From positions 62,001-126,000 of the forward strand of contig NZ_VSSS01000014.1 of the NCBI RefSeq assembly GCF_008123425.1: a stretch of 64,000 nucleotides of DNA. The letters are read 5' to 3'. The notes under the pieces were generated by a model. It did no database searches. It was not told where the DNA came from and worked only from the letters and a program-made list of their open reading frames with translations. The DNA comes from Bradyrhizobium rifense (GTDB lineage: Bacteria; Pseudomonadota; Alphaproteobacteria; Rhizobiales; Xanthobacteraceae). The translations under genes were made by a program, and so were the position numbers. Of this stretch, positions 26,590 through 34,924 are shown one piece after another; position 1 is the stretch's first letter; each line of letters starts with the position of its first letter.

Positions 26590-27458
26590 GCCGTGTCCTC
26601 CGCGAGCGTTCCGCCGGCGAGAAGGATCGCGCCGTCGACCGCGTCGCGCCGCGGCTGGGCGAGGCGCTTGGCCACATCAGGCGGCAGGAAGGGGCGCAAG
26701 GGCTCGCCGAAGCCGCCCGCGAGCGCAATGCGCTCGGCGCCGAGCGCGTTCAGCGCGTTCGCGAGCGCCGCGATCGCGCTGGCCGCTTCCCCGACGATTT
26801 CGCGCGCGCGCATATCTCCGGACCTGGCGACAGCCAGGATTTGGGGCGCGAAGGAGCCGTAGTCTCTGGGTCTGGCCTCCGCTGCCCAGCGGCTCATTCG
26901 CAACGGATCATCGTTGAAATGTCGCCCGAGCGCCTGGGCAAGTCCGCTCATCGGCTCGAGGCCGTCGATCGCACGCAGCGTCGCGCGCAACGCCGATTCG
27001 CCGAGGCGTGCGGCGGATCCGTCGTCGCCCAGCCAGAAGCCGCGTCCGCCGATGATAGTCGTTCGCGCTCCGACGCGAGCGATGCCCGCCGAGCCCGTGC
27101 CCGCGATGATCAGGCCGCCGTCGCCGACCCCGTTGGCTCCCACGCAGGCGGCGACAGCATCATTGACGGCGACGATACGCGCGAAGCCGGGCAGGGCGTC
27201 GGAGACACGCTCCGCTTCATTGTCGTCCGAAAGCCCGGCAAGGCTCAGGCCGACGGCGATCTCCTGCCGTGACGCGCCGGCACTGATCGCGGATTCGATG
27301 GTTTCGCGCACGACCCGCATCGCCTCGTCGAAGTCGAGATAGATGTTCGAAGCCGGCCCGAGGCCACGCCCGAGCTCGCGGCCAGACGAGTCCCGCAGTC
27401 TCGCGCGGCAACGGGTGGCGCCGCCGTCTACTCCGAGAAAGAACCGGGCTGTCGCCAA
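26580..27458 (-). CDS. BadF/BadG-type N-acetyl amino-sugar kinase (GlcNAc/MurNAc kinase-like)
   Basis: A protein of 292 residues of the ASKHA fold. The phosphate-1 motif FLGVDGGATRCRARL, the adenosine/phosphate-2 block GLIIAGTGSAGIA, the family's GGRGFWLGDDGSAARLGESALRA and a late IALAGGFGEPLRPFL are visible. The BadF group includes GlcNAc kinases and MurK, the clostridial MurNAc/GlcNAc kinase. First gene of the minus operon, divergent from murQ. A cytoplasmic kinase is required here because the sugars enter by ABC transport rather than a PTS (inference). Confidence 0.87.
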   Translation of the reverse strand: MATARFFLGVDGGATRCRARLRDSSGRELGRGLGPASNIYLDFDEAMRVVRETIESAISAGASRQEIAVGLSLAGLSDDNEAERVSDALPGFARIVAVNDAVAACVGANGVGDGGLIIAGTGSAGIARVGARTTIIGGRGFWLGDDGSAARLGESALRATLRAIDGLEPMSGLAQALGRHFNDDPLRMSRWAAEARPRDYGSFAPQILAVARSGDMRAREIVGEAASAIAALANALNALGAERIALAGGFGEPLRPFLPPDVAKRLAQPRRDAVDGAILLAGGTLAEDTACP

Positions 27459-27495
27459 GGGGCCTCCTAAAAATATTCTTAACGCCTCTAGACAA

Positions 27496-27538
27496 GTGGT
27501 ATGTCACGTGGATAAAACGAATACAAGAGGTATCTACC
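27496..27538. promoter_or_regulatory. candidate GntR (NagR-like) operators in the divergent region
   Basis: Two related dyads lie in the 93-base gap between the kinase operon and murQ: GTGGTATGTCAC (27496-27507, imperfect) and GGTATCTACC (27529-27538, GGTA/TACC arms). Both resemble the TGGTAT...ACCA style of HutC/NagR operators. They sit where one regulator could control both operons. The match is by eye and short. Confidence 0.4.
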
Positions 27539-27551
27539 ATTGGTATTCGCG

Positions 27552-28496
27552 ATGTCGGTGTTGCCGAGTTTGGAGACGGGCGGAGAGAGGTGCGGCGGCA
27601 CCACCGACGTCGTGACGACCGATGAGGCGATGTTTGCGGACGCAATGCTCGCCTCCTACCGCCGGGCGATTGCTTCGGTCGCGACTGTCTCCAGGGACAT
27701 CCGCACGGCGGCACTTCGGCTCGCCGCCGTTTGGCGGGCCGGCGGGCGTCTGGTCTATGCCGGTGCAGGGTCTTCCGGCCTTGCGGCGGCCGAAGATGCT
27801 GCCGAGCTTCCCGGTACGTTCGGCCTTGACCAGAGCCGCATCGCGATCGTCTTGCCCGGCGGGACCGCCGAGCCATTTCGCATCGACAGCGCGGCGGAGG
27901 ACGATGCCGCAGCCGGTGAGCGGTCCATGACCGAGCTTGGCGATCTCTCCCGCGACGCAGTGATTGCTGTATCGGCGAGCGGCTCGACACCGTTCACCGT
28001 CGCTGCGGCCGCAGAGGCGCGTCGCCGCGGTGCCTTCGTGGTCGGCATCGCGCACCATCCGGCCTCGCCGTTGCTCATCGGCGCCGACGCGTCGATCCTG
28101 CTTGAAAGCGGGGACGAGGCGCTGCGGGGCTCGACGCGGCTCGCGGCCGGAGCGGCGCAAAAGGCCGCGCTCGGCATGCTCTCATCATTGATGGGACTCG
28201 AGCTCGGTCACATCCACCAGGGGCTGATGGTCAATCTGAAGGCCGATAACGCGAAGTTGCGCGAGCGGGCGCGCGGAATCGTCGCAGCGATCGCAAGTGT
28301 CAGCGATGCCAAAGCGGCGGCGGCGTTGCGTGAGGCCGGCGGCGATGTCAAGCCAGCGGTGCTGATTGCCTGCGGCATCGCCAGCATGAGCGAAGCCGTC
28401 AACTGGCTCGCTGCTGCGGAAGGCCGCATCGACGACGCGTTGCGCCGCGCAAGGGTCAACGGAATCAAGGGCGAAGGCCCGAACAAGGGAGCGTAG
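27552..28496 (+). CDS. murQ: N-acetylmuramic acid 6-phosphate etherase MurQ
   Basis: A protein of 314 residues from the ATG at 27552; an in-frame TTG at 27540 is less likely. The SIS fold carries VYAGAGSSGLAAAEDAAELPGTFGLD, with the Glu corresponding to the catalytic Glu of E. coli MurQ, then SAAEDDAAAGERSM with the second acidic site. SASGSTPF and RGSTRLAAGAAQKAALGML are also family blocks. Cleaves MurNAc-6-P to GlcNAc-6-P and D-lactate, feeding NagA of the divergent operon. The binding-protein gene follows within one base. Confidence 0.92.
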   Translation: MSVLPSLETGGERCGGTTDVVTTDEAMFADAMLASYRRAIASVATVSRDIRTAALRLAAVWRAGGRLVYAGAGSSGLAAAEDAAELPGTFGLDQSRIAIVLPGGTAEPFRIDSAAEDDAAAGERSMTELGDLSRDAVIAVSASGSTPFTVAAAAEARRRGAFVVGIAHHPASPLLIGADASILLESGDEALRGSTRLAAGAAQKAALGMLSSLMGLELGHIHQGLMVNLKADNAKLRERARGIVAAIASVSDAKAAAALREAGGDVKPAVLIACGIASMSEAVNWLAAAEGRIDDALRRARVNGIKGEGPNKGA

Positions 28497-28497
28497 C

Positions 28498-29760
28498 ATG
28501 AGACGGACATTCAAGGCCGCATTGGGAGCTGAGGTTGCCGCGTTGGCATTGCTCGCGGGGCTGGCGTCGGCCCAGGCAGGCTCATTGAAGATCGAGAGCT
28601 GGCGTAATGACGACGCCGACATCTGGAACTCCAAAATCATTCCCGCCTTCAACAAGCACTATCCCGACATCAAGATCGAATTCGCGCCCTCGGCGCCCAA
28701 GGAATACAATGCCGCCCTCAACGCGCGGCTCGATGGGGGTACCGCCGGCGACCTTATTACCTGCCGTCCGTTCGACGCCTCGCTCGCGCTCTATCAGAAA
28801 CATCAGCTCGATAGCGTCGACGGCATCAAGGGTATGGACAATTTCTCCGATGTCGCAAAGGCCGCATGGCAAACCGACGATGGCAAAACCACTTTCTGTG
28901 TTCCGATCGCATCCGTTATCGCCGGGTTCATCTACAACAAGGAGGCCTTCGCAAAGGTCGGCGTATCTGAGCCGAAGACGCTCGACGAATTCCACGCCGT
29001 ACTCGAGAAGCTGAAGAAGGACGGGACCTATGTCCCGCTGGTGATGGGCACGGCTGACCAATGGGAGGCCGCAACCATGGGATTCCAGAACATCGGTCCC
29101 GACTCCTGGAAAGGCGAGACGGGTCGAGCCAATCTGATTACTGGCAAGGAGAAGCTCACCGACCCGCAATACGTTGCGGCCTTCAAGGAGATCGCAAGCT
29201 GGGCGCCTTATCTCGGATCGGGCTTCCAGGCGCAGACCTACGCCGACAGTCAGAATCTGTTCTCGCTCGGCAAGGGCGCGATCTATGCGGCTGGCTCGTG
29301 GGACATCTCGACGTTCCGGGGCCAAGCGAAATTCGCGATGGGTGCATTCCCGCCGCCGCAGCCGGCCGGCACGACGGATTGCTATATCTCAGATCACACC
29401 GACATCGCGATGGGCGTCAACGCAGCTTCGAAGAACAAGGAGGACGCCAAGAAGTTCCTGGAATGGCTGACGACGCCGGAATTCGCAACGATCTACACCA
29501 ACGCGCTTCCCGGCTTCTTCTCCCTTTCCAAGACTCCGGTGAAGGTCGAAGACGATGTCGCTGCGGCGATGGTCGGATGGCGGCAGACCTGCAAGTCGAC
29601 GATCCGCAATTCGTATCAGATACTGTCGCGAGGTACGCCGAATCTCGAAAACGAGCTCTGGAACGTGTCCGCGCAGGTGGTCAACGGCAAGCTGACGCCC
29701 GAGGCTGCCGGCAAGCAGCTCCAGGATGGTCTCGACAAGTGGTACAAGCCCGCCAAGTGA
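28498..29760 (+). CDS. sugar ABC transporter substrate-binding protein (family 1, MalE-like)
   Basis: A protein of 420 residues with a signal peptide ending near LASAQAG. LKIESWRNDDADIWNSKIIPAFNKHYPDIKIEFAPS and YNAALNARLDGGTAGDLITCRP are the typical start of carbohydrate-binding proteins of this family. The start ATG lies one base after the murQ stop. The gene is followed by a hairpin (29776-29803) and then two permeases and an ATPase. Probably binds amino sugars, disaccharides or muropeptide sugars in the periplasm (inference from operon). Confidence 0.9.
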   Translation: MRRTFKAALGAEVAALALLAGLASAQAGSLKIESWRNDDADIWNSKIIPAFNKHYPDIKIEFAPSAPKEYNAALNARLDGGTAGDLITCRPFDASLALYQKHQLDSVDGIKGMDNFSDVAKAAWQTDDGKTTFCVPIASVIAGFIYNKEAFAKVGVSEPKTLDEFHAVLEKLKKDGTYVPLVMGTADQWEAATMGFQNIGPDSWKGETGRANLITGKEKLTDPQYVAAFKEIASWAPYLGSGFQAQTYADSQNLFSLGKGAIYAAGSWDISTFRGQAKFAMGAFPPPQPAGTTDCYISDHTDIAMGVNAASKNKEDAKKFLEWLTTPEFATIYTNALPGFFSLSKTPVKVEDDVAAAMVGWRQTCKSTIRNSYQILSRGTPNLENELWNVSAQVVNGKLTPEAAGKQLQDGLDKWYKPAK

Positions 29761-29775
29761 TGTAGGTCCTAGGTC

Positions 29776-29803
29776 CCCTCTCTCCGCATTCGCGGGGAGA
29801 GGG
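29776..29803 (+). repeat. intercistronic hairpin, C-rich/G-rich palindrome
   Basis: CCCTCTCTCCGC (29776-29787) and GCGGGGAGAGGG (29792-29803) form a 12-bp stem with one G-T pair and a 4-base loop (ATTC). It lies between the binding-protein and permease genes of one operon. It resembles the short C-rich/G-rich palindromes scattered between genes in Bradyrhizobium and relatives (recalled, not searched). A likely role is to stabilise the upstream mRNA or partly terminate, giving more binding protein than permease. Confidence 0.7.
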
Positions 29804-29906
29804 ACTGTCCCTCCCTGGTCGACAGTTGCTGCACGCTCCGCCAAAAGATGGCGCGAGCCGCAAGCGGACAGCGACGATAATTTACGGTAGGTGCACTCTT
29901 CCCGTC

Positions 29907-30857
29907 ATGCCTGAACCGCTCTCGAACATCACCGTCCAGATGCCTCGCGCAAAACTCGCGGGCCTTCTGTTGTTCTTTCTCGGCCCTGCGGTGGCGATCT
30001 ATTCCCTGTTTTCGATCTATCCGCTTGTCGCGACGATGGCGCTCTCCACCTACACGAGCGATCCGTCCGGAGCCCGATCTTTCGTCGGCCTCGCCAATTT
30101 CGAAACGCTGCTCGGCGATGCGCTTTGGTCAAAGCCATTCTGGAATGCCCTCGGAAACAATCTGATATTCTTCGCCGTGCATATGTGCGTGCAGAATCCG
30201 ATCGGTATTGCGCTCGCAGGATTGCTCAGCCTGCCGGGTGTAAGGCTTAAGGGCTTTTATCGAACCGTGATGTTTCTCCCGACGATGCTGTCGGTAGTCA
30301 TTGTCGGCTTCTCCTGGAACTTGATTCTTTCGCCGCTCTGGGGCGTGGCCGCTGGCGCTTTGAAAGCCGTCGGATTGGGCTCACTATTTGCTCCCTGGCT
30401 GGGACTCGAATCGAGCGCGCTCGTCACCCTGTCCCTGATGTCTGTCTGGCAATTCGTCGGCATCCCGATGATGTTGATCTACGCCGCGCTGCTCAACATC
30501 CCCGAAGAGTTGATCGACGCGGCACGTGTCGATGGGCTCGGACAGTTCCGCATCTTCTTCCACATCAAGCTTCCACTCGTCCTGCCGACGATCAGCCTGG
30601 TCTCGGTCTTGACCTTCGTCGCCAACTTCAACGCTTTCGATCTGATCTACTCGGTCAAGGGCGCGCTTGCGGGGCCGAATTTCACCACCGACATCCTCGG
30701 TACGTTTTTCTACCGCACTTTCTTCGGAAATCAGCTCCAGCTCGGCAATCCGACGATGGGCGCCGCGGTCGCGACCGTGATGTTTTTCATCATCCTTCTC
30801 GGCCTCTGCCTCTATCTCTTTCTCGTGCAACGGCGCATCCGCCGTTACGCTTTCTGA
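29907..30857 (+). CDS. sugar ABC transporter permease (MalF/UgpA type)
   Basis: A protein of 316 residues from the ATG at 29907; the open frame extends upstream without family similarity. Six hydrophobic helices are visible, with the permease loop EELIDAARVDGLGQFRIFFHIKLPLVLPTISLV. Forms the channel with the next gene, which starts 10 bases downstream. The hairpin upstream separates it from the binding-protein gene. Confidence 0.9.
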   Translation: MPEPLSNITVQMPRAKLAGLLLFFLGPAVAIYSLFSIYPLVATMALSTYTSDPSGARSFVGLANFETLLGDALWSKPFWNALGNNLIFFAVHMCVQNPIGIALAGLLSLPGVRLKGFYRTVMFLPTMLSVVIVGFSWNLILSPLWGVAAGALKAVGLGSLFAPWLGLESSALVTLSLMSVWQFVGIPMMLIYAALLNIPEELIDAARVDGLGQFRIFFHIKLPLVLPTISLVSVLTFVANFNAFDLIYSVKGALAGPNFTTDILGTFFYRTFFGNQLQLGNPTMGAAVATVMFFIILLGLCLYLFLVQRRIRRYAF

Positions 30858-30867
30858 GGGGGAAGGC

Positions 30868-31701
30868 ATGACGACGGACCAGCGCGCAAGGAGCATCGGT
30901 GTCCATCTCGTCCTGATTGCCTACAGCCTTCTGGCGGTAGGTCCAATCCTGCTCGTCGTGATGAATTCGTTCAAGGTGCGCAGCGCCATCTTCGGTAGCC
31001 CGCTCGCGCCGCCGGACGCATCAACCTTCAGCCTGGTCGGCTATGAGAAGGTGTTTCGCTCCTCACATATCCTCACGTACTATTCGAATTCGTTGATCGT
31101 GACCCTCGTCAGCATGGCGCTCGTCCTGCTGTTCGGGGCGATGGCGGCTTGGGCGCTTACCGAATATCGCTTCCGCGGTTCGACGGCGCTGGCGCTGTTC
31201 CTGTCGATCGGCATCATGGTGCCGATCCGGCTTGGCTCCGTCGCAATCCTGAACATGATGCGGTCCGCTGGCCTTAACGACACGCTGACGGCCTTGGTCC
31301 TGGTCTATGTCGCGCAGGGCCTGCCGATGTCGATCTTCATATTGAGCGAATTCATCCAGCAGATTCCCAAGGATTTGCGTGATGCCGCGCGCTGCGACGG
31401 CGTGCCGGAAACTCGCATCTTCTTCGAAGTGGTCGCTCCACTGCTGCGACCGGCCATCGCAACGGTCGCTGTCTTCACCATCGTGCCGATCTGGAACGAC
31501 CTTTGGTTTCCATTGATCCTGACCTCGAGCGATTCGACCCATACGGTGACGCTCGGCGTGCAGCAGTTTCTCGGCCAGTACATCACCGACTGGAATTCCG
31601 TGCTCGCCGCACTGTCGATGGCGATCCTGCCGGTCGTCGTGATCTACGTCATCCTCTCGCGCCAGCTCATCGCAGGCCTCACCTCCGGCGCAGTCAAATA
31701 G
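30868..31701 (+). CDS. sugar ABC transporter permease (MalG/UgpE type)
   Basis: A protein of 277 residues with six hydrophobic segments and the loop PKDLRDAARCDGVPETRIFFEVVAPLLRPAIATV. ATG behind GAGGGGGAAGGC. Second membrane subunit of the importer; the ATPase gene begins 9 bases after its stop. Topology and length are normal for the family. Confidence 0.9.
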   Translation: MTTDQRARSIGVHLVLIAYSLLAVGPILLVVMNSFKVRSAIFGSPLAPPDASTFSLVGYEKVFRSSHILTYYSNSLIVTLVSMALVLLFGAMAAWALTEYRFRGSTALALFLSIGIMVPIRLGSVAILNMMRSAGLNDTLTALVLVYVAQGLPMSIFILSEFIQQIPKDLRDAARCDGVPETRIFFEVVAPLLRPAIATVAVFTIVPIWNDLWFPLILTSSDSTHTVTLGVQQFLGQYITDWNSVLAALSMAILPVVVIYVILSRQLIAGLTSGAVK

Positions 31702-31710
31702 GTTCTCAGA

Positions 31711-32790
31711 ATGGCCAATCTGCGCATCGAGCACCTCAACAAGCGTTATGGCGCGACGACAGTGCTCAACGACGTCAACTTGAGCATCGGGGACGGCGAA
31801 TTCGTCGTTCTCGTGGGCCCTTCAGGCTGCGGCAAGTCGACTCTGCTGCGGATGATTGCCGGGCTCGATGGTGCATCGGGTGGGGACATCCATATCGCTG
31901 ACAAGCTTGTCAATACGCTCGCGCCCGCCGAACGCGGCATCGCGATGGTGTTCCAGTCCTACGCACTCTATCCGCACATGAATGTGCGCAAGAACATGAC
32001 GTTCGGATTGAAGTTCACGGGCGTGCCGCCGACCGAGCGCGAGCGGCGCGTCGCGAAAGCGGCTCGCATGCTACGTCTCGAGGAGTTGCTCGAACGCTAT
32101 CCGCGCGATCTCTCCGGCGGTCAGCGTCAGCGTGTCGCGATCGGCCGAGCGATCGTGCGTGAGCCCGCTGTTTTCCTGTTCGACGAGCCGCTCTCCAATC
32201 TCGACGCGGCCTTGCGTGTCTCGACCCGCGTTGAGATCGCGAATTTGCACAGGCTGCTGAAATCGACGATCGTCTATGTCACGCACGATCAGGTCGAAGC
32301 GATGACGCTTGCCGACCGCATCGTCGTGATGAACAAGGGATGCATCGAGCAGGTCGGCAAACCACTCGACCTCTATTATGAACCCGCCAATCTGTTCGTT
32401 GCCGGCTTCATCGGCTCGCCTGCGATGAATTTCTTCGAGGCAGAGGTCGGAGGCATCGAGGGCGGACGCGCGCGCGTGGCCGGCACCGCGTTTCGCAACT
32501 TCGATATGCCGGCGGCATCGCTGAAGGTCGGTGACGCGCTGACCGTCGGTGTCCGTCCGGAGCATCTTGTTCGGGGTGGGGCCGGTCCCTTCCTCGCCGA
32601 AGGCATCGTCGAGCTGGTCGAACGGCTTGGCGAGGCCTCCTTCGCCTATCTGCGCCGCGTTGACGGCAGGATATTCGTAGCGGAGGTCCGCGGCCGCCAG
32701 ACGCCGGCGCCCGGCGAGACGGTGACACTCGTTGCCGCGAGTCCTGATGTCCACGTCTTCGACGCCTTAGGCCTGCGCGTTGCGACATAA
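31711..32790 (+). CDS. sugar ABC transporter ATP-binding protein (UgpC/MsmK type)
   Basis: A protein of 359 residues with Walker A GPSGCGKST, signature [14 protein letters not shown], Walker B VFLFDEPLSNLDA, H-loop VTHDQVEAMTLADRI and a C-terminal TOBE regulatory domain (VGVRPEHL). It completes the importer encoded by 28498-31701. ATPases of this group are sometimes shared by several importers. Cytoplasmic face of the inner membrane. Confidence 0.93.
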   Translation: MANLRIEHLNKRYGATTVLNDVNLSIGDGEFVVLVGPSGCGKSTLLRMIAGLDGASGGDIHIADKLVNTLAPAERGIAMVFQSYALYPHMNVRKNMTFGLKFTGVPPTERERRVAKAARMLRLEELLERYPRDLSGGQRQRVAIGRAIVREPAVFLFDEPLSNLDAALRVSTRVEIANLHRLLKSTIVYVTHDQVEAMTLADRIVVMNKGCIEQVGKPLDLYYEPANLFVAGFIGSPAMNFFEAEVGGIEGGRARVAGTAFRNFDMPAASLKVGDALTVGVRPEHLVRGGAGPFLAEGIVELVERLGEASFAYLRRVDGRIFVAEVRGRQTPAPGETVTLVAASPDVHVFDALGLRVAT

Positions 32791-32853
32791 ACCCGTTGAC
32801 GGAGGCGATGCGATGCCGACTGCAAGCAGGTGTGAAGGCGCGATCGTTCAGTC

Positions 32854-33432
32854 ATGACGAATGTCGTACGCTATCTGACCCATCCTCAGGTGAATATCGA
32901 TCCGTCGGTTCCCGTTCCTCGTTGGGGCCTGAGTGAGGTCGGCAAAGCGCGTACGGAAGCCGTGACGGCCACGGGGCTGCTGTCGGGTACCACGCAGGTC
33001 ATCTCCAGCGGAGAGCGAAAGGCGATCGAGACTGCTGAGATCATTGCTGCAAAGATGGGGGTCGACGTGGAGGTGCGCGAAGCGATGCACGAGAACGACC
33101 GATCGGCCACAGGCTTCCTCGTCCCCGACGAGTTCGAGGCGATGGCCAATCAGTTCTTCGGGCATCCCCACACCAGCATTCGTGGCTGGGAACGAGCGAT
33201 CGACGCCCAGCTGCGCATTGTCCGCGAGGTCGAGCATGTGCTGAGCCGCAACACGCCGGGCGACGTACTTCTTGTCGGCCACGGTGGCGTTGGTACTCTC
33301 TTGTACTGCCATTACTCCGGTCTGGGGATTGATCGCGCCCACGACCAGCCCGCTGGCGGCGGTTGCTTCTTCGCGTTCACCTCGCATGGACGTCGCGTGC
33401 TGCATGGCTGGCGTCGCCTCGAGGAGCTGTGA
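32854..33432 (+). CDS. histidine-phosphatase superfamily protein with altered RHG motif
   Basis: A protein of 192 residues. The family's N-terminal LxRHGxT is changed to YLTHPQV: the nucleophile His is kept (His10) but the preceding Arg is Thr and the Gly is Pro. The second-site ISSGERKAIETAEII, the acid-side Glu in REAMHENDRSATGF and the LLVGHGGVGTLL block are kept. Follows the ATPase gene by 63 bases, so probably last in the murQ operon. It might dephosphorylate a sugar phosphate or be catalytically weak; the sequence does not decide. Confidence 0.78.
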   Translation: MTNVVRYLTHPQVNIDPSVPVPRWGLSEVGKARTEAVTATGLLSGTTQVISSGERKAIETAEIIAAKMGVDVEVREAMHENDRSATGFLVPDEFEAMANQFFGHPHTSIRGWERAIDAQLRIVREVEHVLSRNTPGDVLLVGHGGVGTLLYCHYSGLGIDRAHDQPAGGGCFFAFTSHGRRVLHGWRRLEEL

Positions 33433-33661
33433 TTTTCGCGAAAGGAAGCAGGGGCGGAGCAGGTTCAGAAGCGGCAGGCCGAGGGCTCGGTGGATTCACC
33501 ACCAAGTCGTCGAGGGATACTGGCGGCAGCACAACCGAGCGGTATATTCCTGTTGGCGCGCCAGTCTTACGCCAGCACAACGACCGCTCGCCAATATCGA
33601 GACCCGTGCCAGACCATCCATCGCCGGCCCTTCGCGTTGCAGGGCACGCAGCTTCACGCCG

Positions 33662-34891
33662 TCAGCGAGCCACGCGAGGAATATAGTGTTCGAGTTCGGG
33701 ATCCGGGAAATAGATGGTCCGGCCGAGTTCCGCGGAGCGATAGAGCCCCATCAGCATTTCCATGACGCCGACCCCGTCATCGAAGGTCTCTGTCGGACTC
33801 ATGCCTCGCCTGAATGCCTCCACCATATGACGGTTCTCATCGGTGTAGCCGTAGATGCCGGCTTCGTCCTCGACAACCGGCATCAGACCTTGCTCGGAAT
33901 TCTGCTTCTCGACCAGGTCTTCGCCCTCTGATCCTTTGATCGCTCGGGAGAGAAAGACCTTGAGGCCCGTCGAGAGTGAGGAGAACTCCATCGAATATTC
34001 GGGACCAAGCAATTCAAGTTGGATGCGCAGGCCGGCGCCGACATAGGCCCATGAGGTTGTCGCCTCGATCATCAATTGATGTCCGTCGGCATCTTCCAGC
34101 GTCAGCATCCCGCGCGCGAAATCCTCGACCGGACGTTTGGTGAAATCGACTCCCATTCGCGCCTTGAGGTCGGCAGCGTAGTGGGGGCGGGTCCATTTCA
34201 GATTGGCCGTCGTGGCGCTGGCGCTGAGCAGCCGCAAGGAGTCGCGCTTTGCGCCTGGCGCGGTCAGCATGAAGCGCGCGACCTCGACTGAATGGCACAT
34301 CATGTCGGAGAGCACGCCGCCTCCTTGTTTGTCGCCTTGCCAGAACCAGGGCTCGTGCGGTCCCGAATGCTCCTCGGCGGCCCGCGCGAGATAGGGGCGT
34401 CCACTGCCGGGCACGGCTCGCCGCCAGATGATGTCCTTACCGCGCATCACCGCGGTCGAGAAAAGCTGGTTCTCCAGATAGCCGTGAAGCAGGCCTGCAT
34501 CTTCGACGAGCCTGCGCATTTCCCGTGCTTCGGCAAGCGTACGGGCAAGGGGCTTTTCACAGGCAATGGCGCGCAGGGGAGCCCCTGCCTTGGTCACGCG
34601 GTGGATCTCGCGCATGATGTCGAGACGGCTGTCGTTCGGCGTCAGAATCCAAAGCGCATCGACCTCGCCGGACATCGACATCGCTTCGATGCTGTCAAAC
34701 ACCCGCGCCGGCCCAAGGCCAAGACTGCGCGCCTTGTCCGCGATGCGCGTGCGCCGCTCGGCAGAACGGCTGTAGACGCCGCCGACGCTGACGTTACGCA
34801 CGCCGAGCATGGATTGCAGATGGAACGCGGCGATGAAGCCGCTGCCGACAAGGCCGATGCGCAGCTGGGGAAGTTCCGGGAGCTTCTGCAT
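33662..34891 (-). CDS. Gfo/Idh/MocA-family oxidoreductase
   Basis: A protein of 409 residues from the ATG at 34891, with AAGGG upstream; an in-frame TTG at 34909 is unlikely. Rossmann motif GLVGSGFIAAFH, ACEKPLARTL with the family lysine, and MCHSVEVARFML in the catalytic region. It is longer than its paralogues and belongs to the same minus operon as the oligopeptide ATPase and gamma-glutamyltransferase-family gene, so it likely acts on a glycopeptide-derived sugar or similar. About 230 bases without recognisable features separate it from the convergent phosphatase-like gene. Confidence 0.83.
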   Translation of the reverse strand: MQKLPELPQLRIGLVGSGFIAAFHLQSMLGVRNVSVGGVYSRSAERRTRIADKARSLGLGPARVFDSIEAMSMSGEVDALWILTPNDSRLDIMREIHRVTKAGAPLRAIACEKPLARTLAEAREMRRLVEDAGLLHGYLENQLFSTAVMRGKDIIWRRAVPGSGRPYLARAAEEHSGPHEPWFWQGDKQGGGVLSDMMCHSVEVARFMLTAPGAKRDSLRLLSASATTANLKWTRPHYAADLKARMGVDFTKRPVEDFARGMLTLEDADGHQLMIEATTSWAYVGAGLRIQLELLGPEYSMEFSSLSTGLKVFLSRAIKGSEGEDLVEKQNSEQGLMPVVEDEAGIYGYTDENRHMVEAFRRGMSPTETFDDGVGVMEMLMGLYRSAELGRTIYFPDPELEHYIPRVAR

Positions 34892-34924
34892 GTCAGAGAC
34901 CCTTCTCAATGAAAATGCGGCGGT

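Noticed and set aside
33433..33661. Possible small gene between the phosphatase-like gene and the convergent dehydrogenase
   Set aside because: Frames here run into neighbouring genes on the wrong strand and show nothing recognisable.
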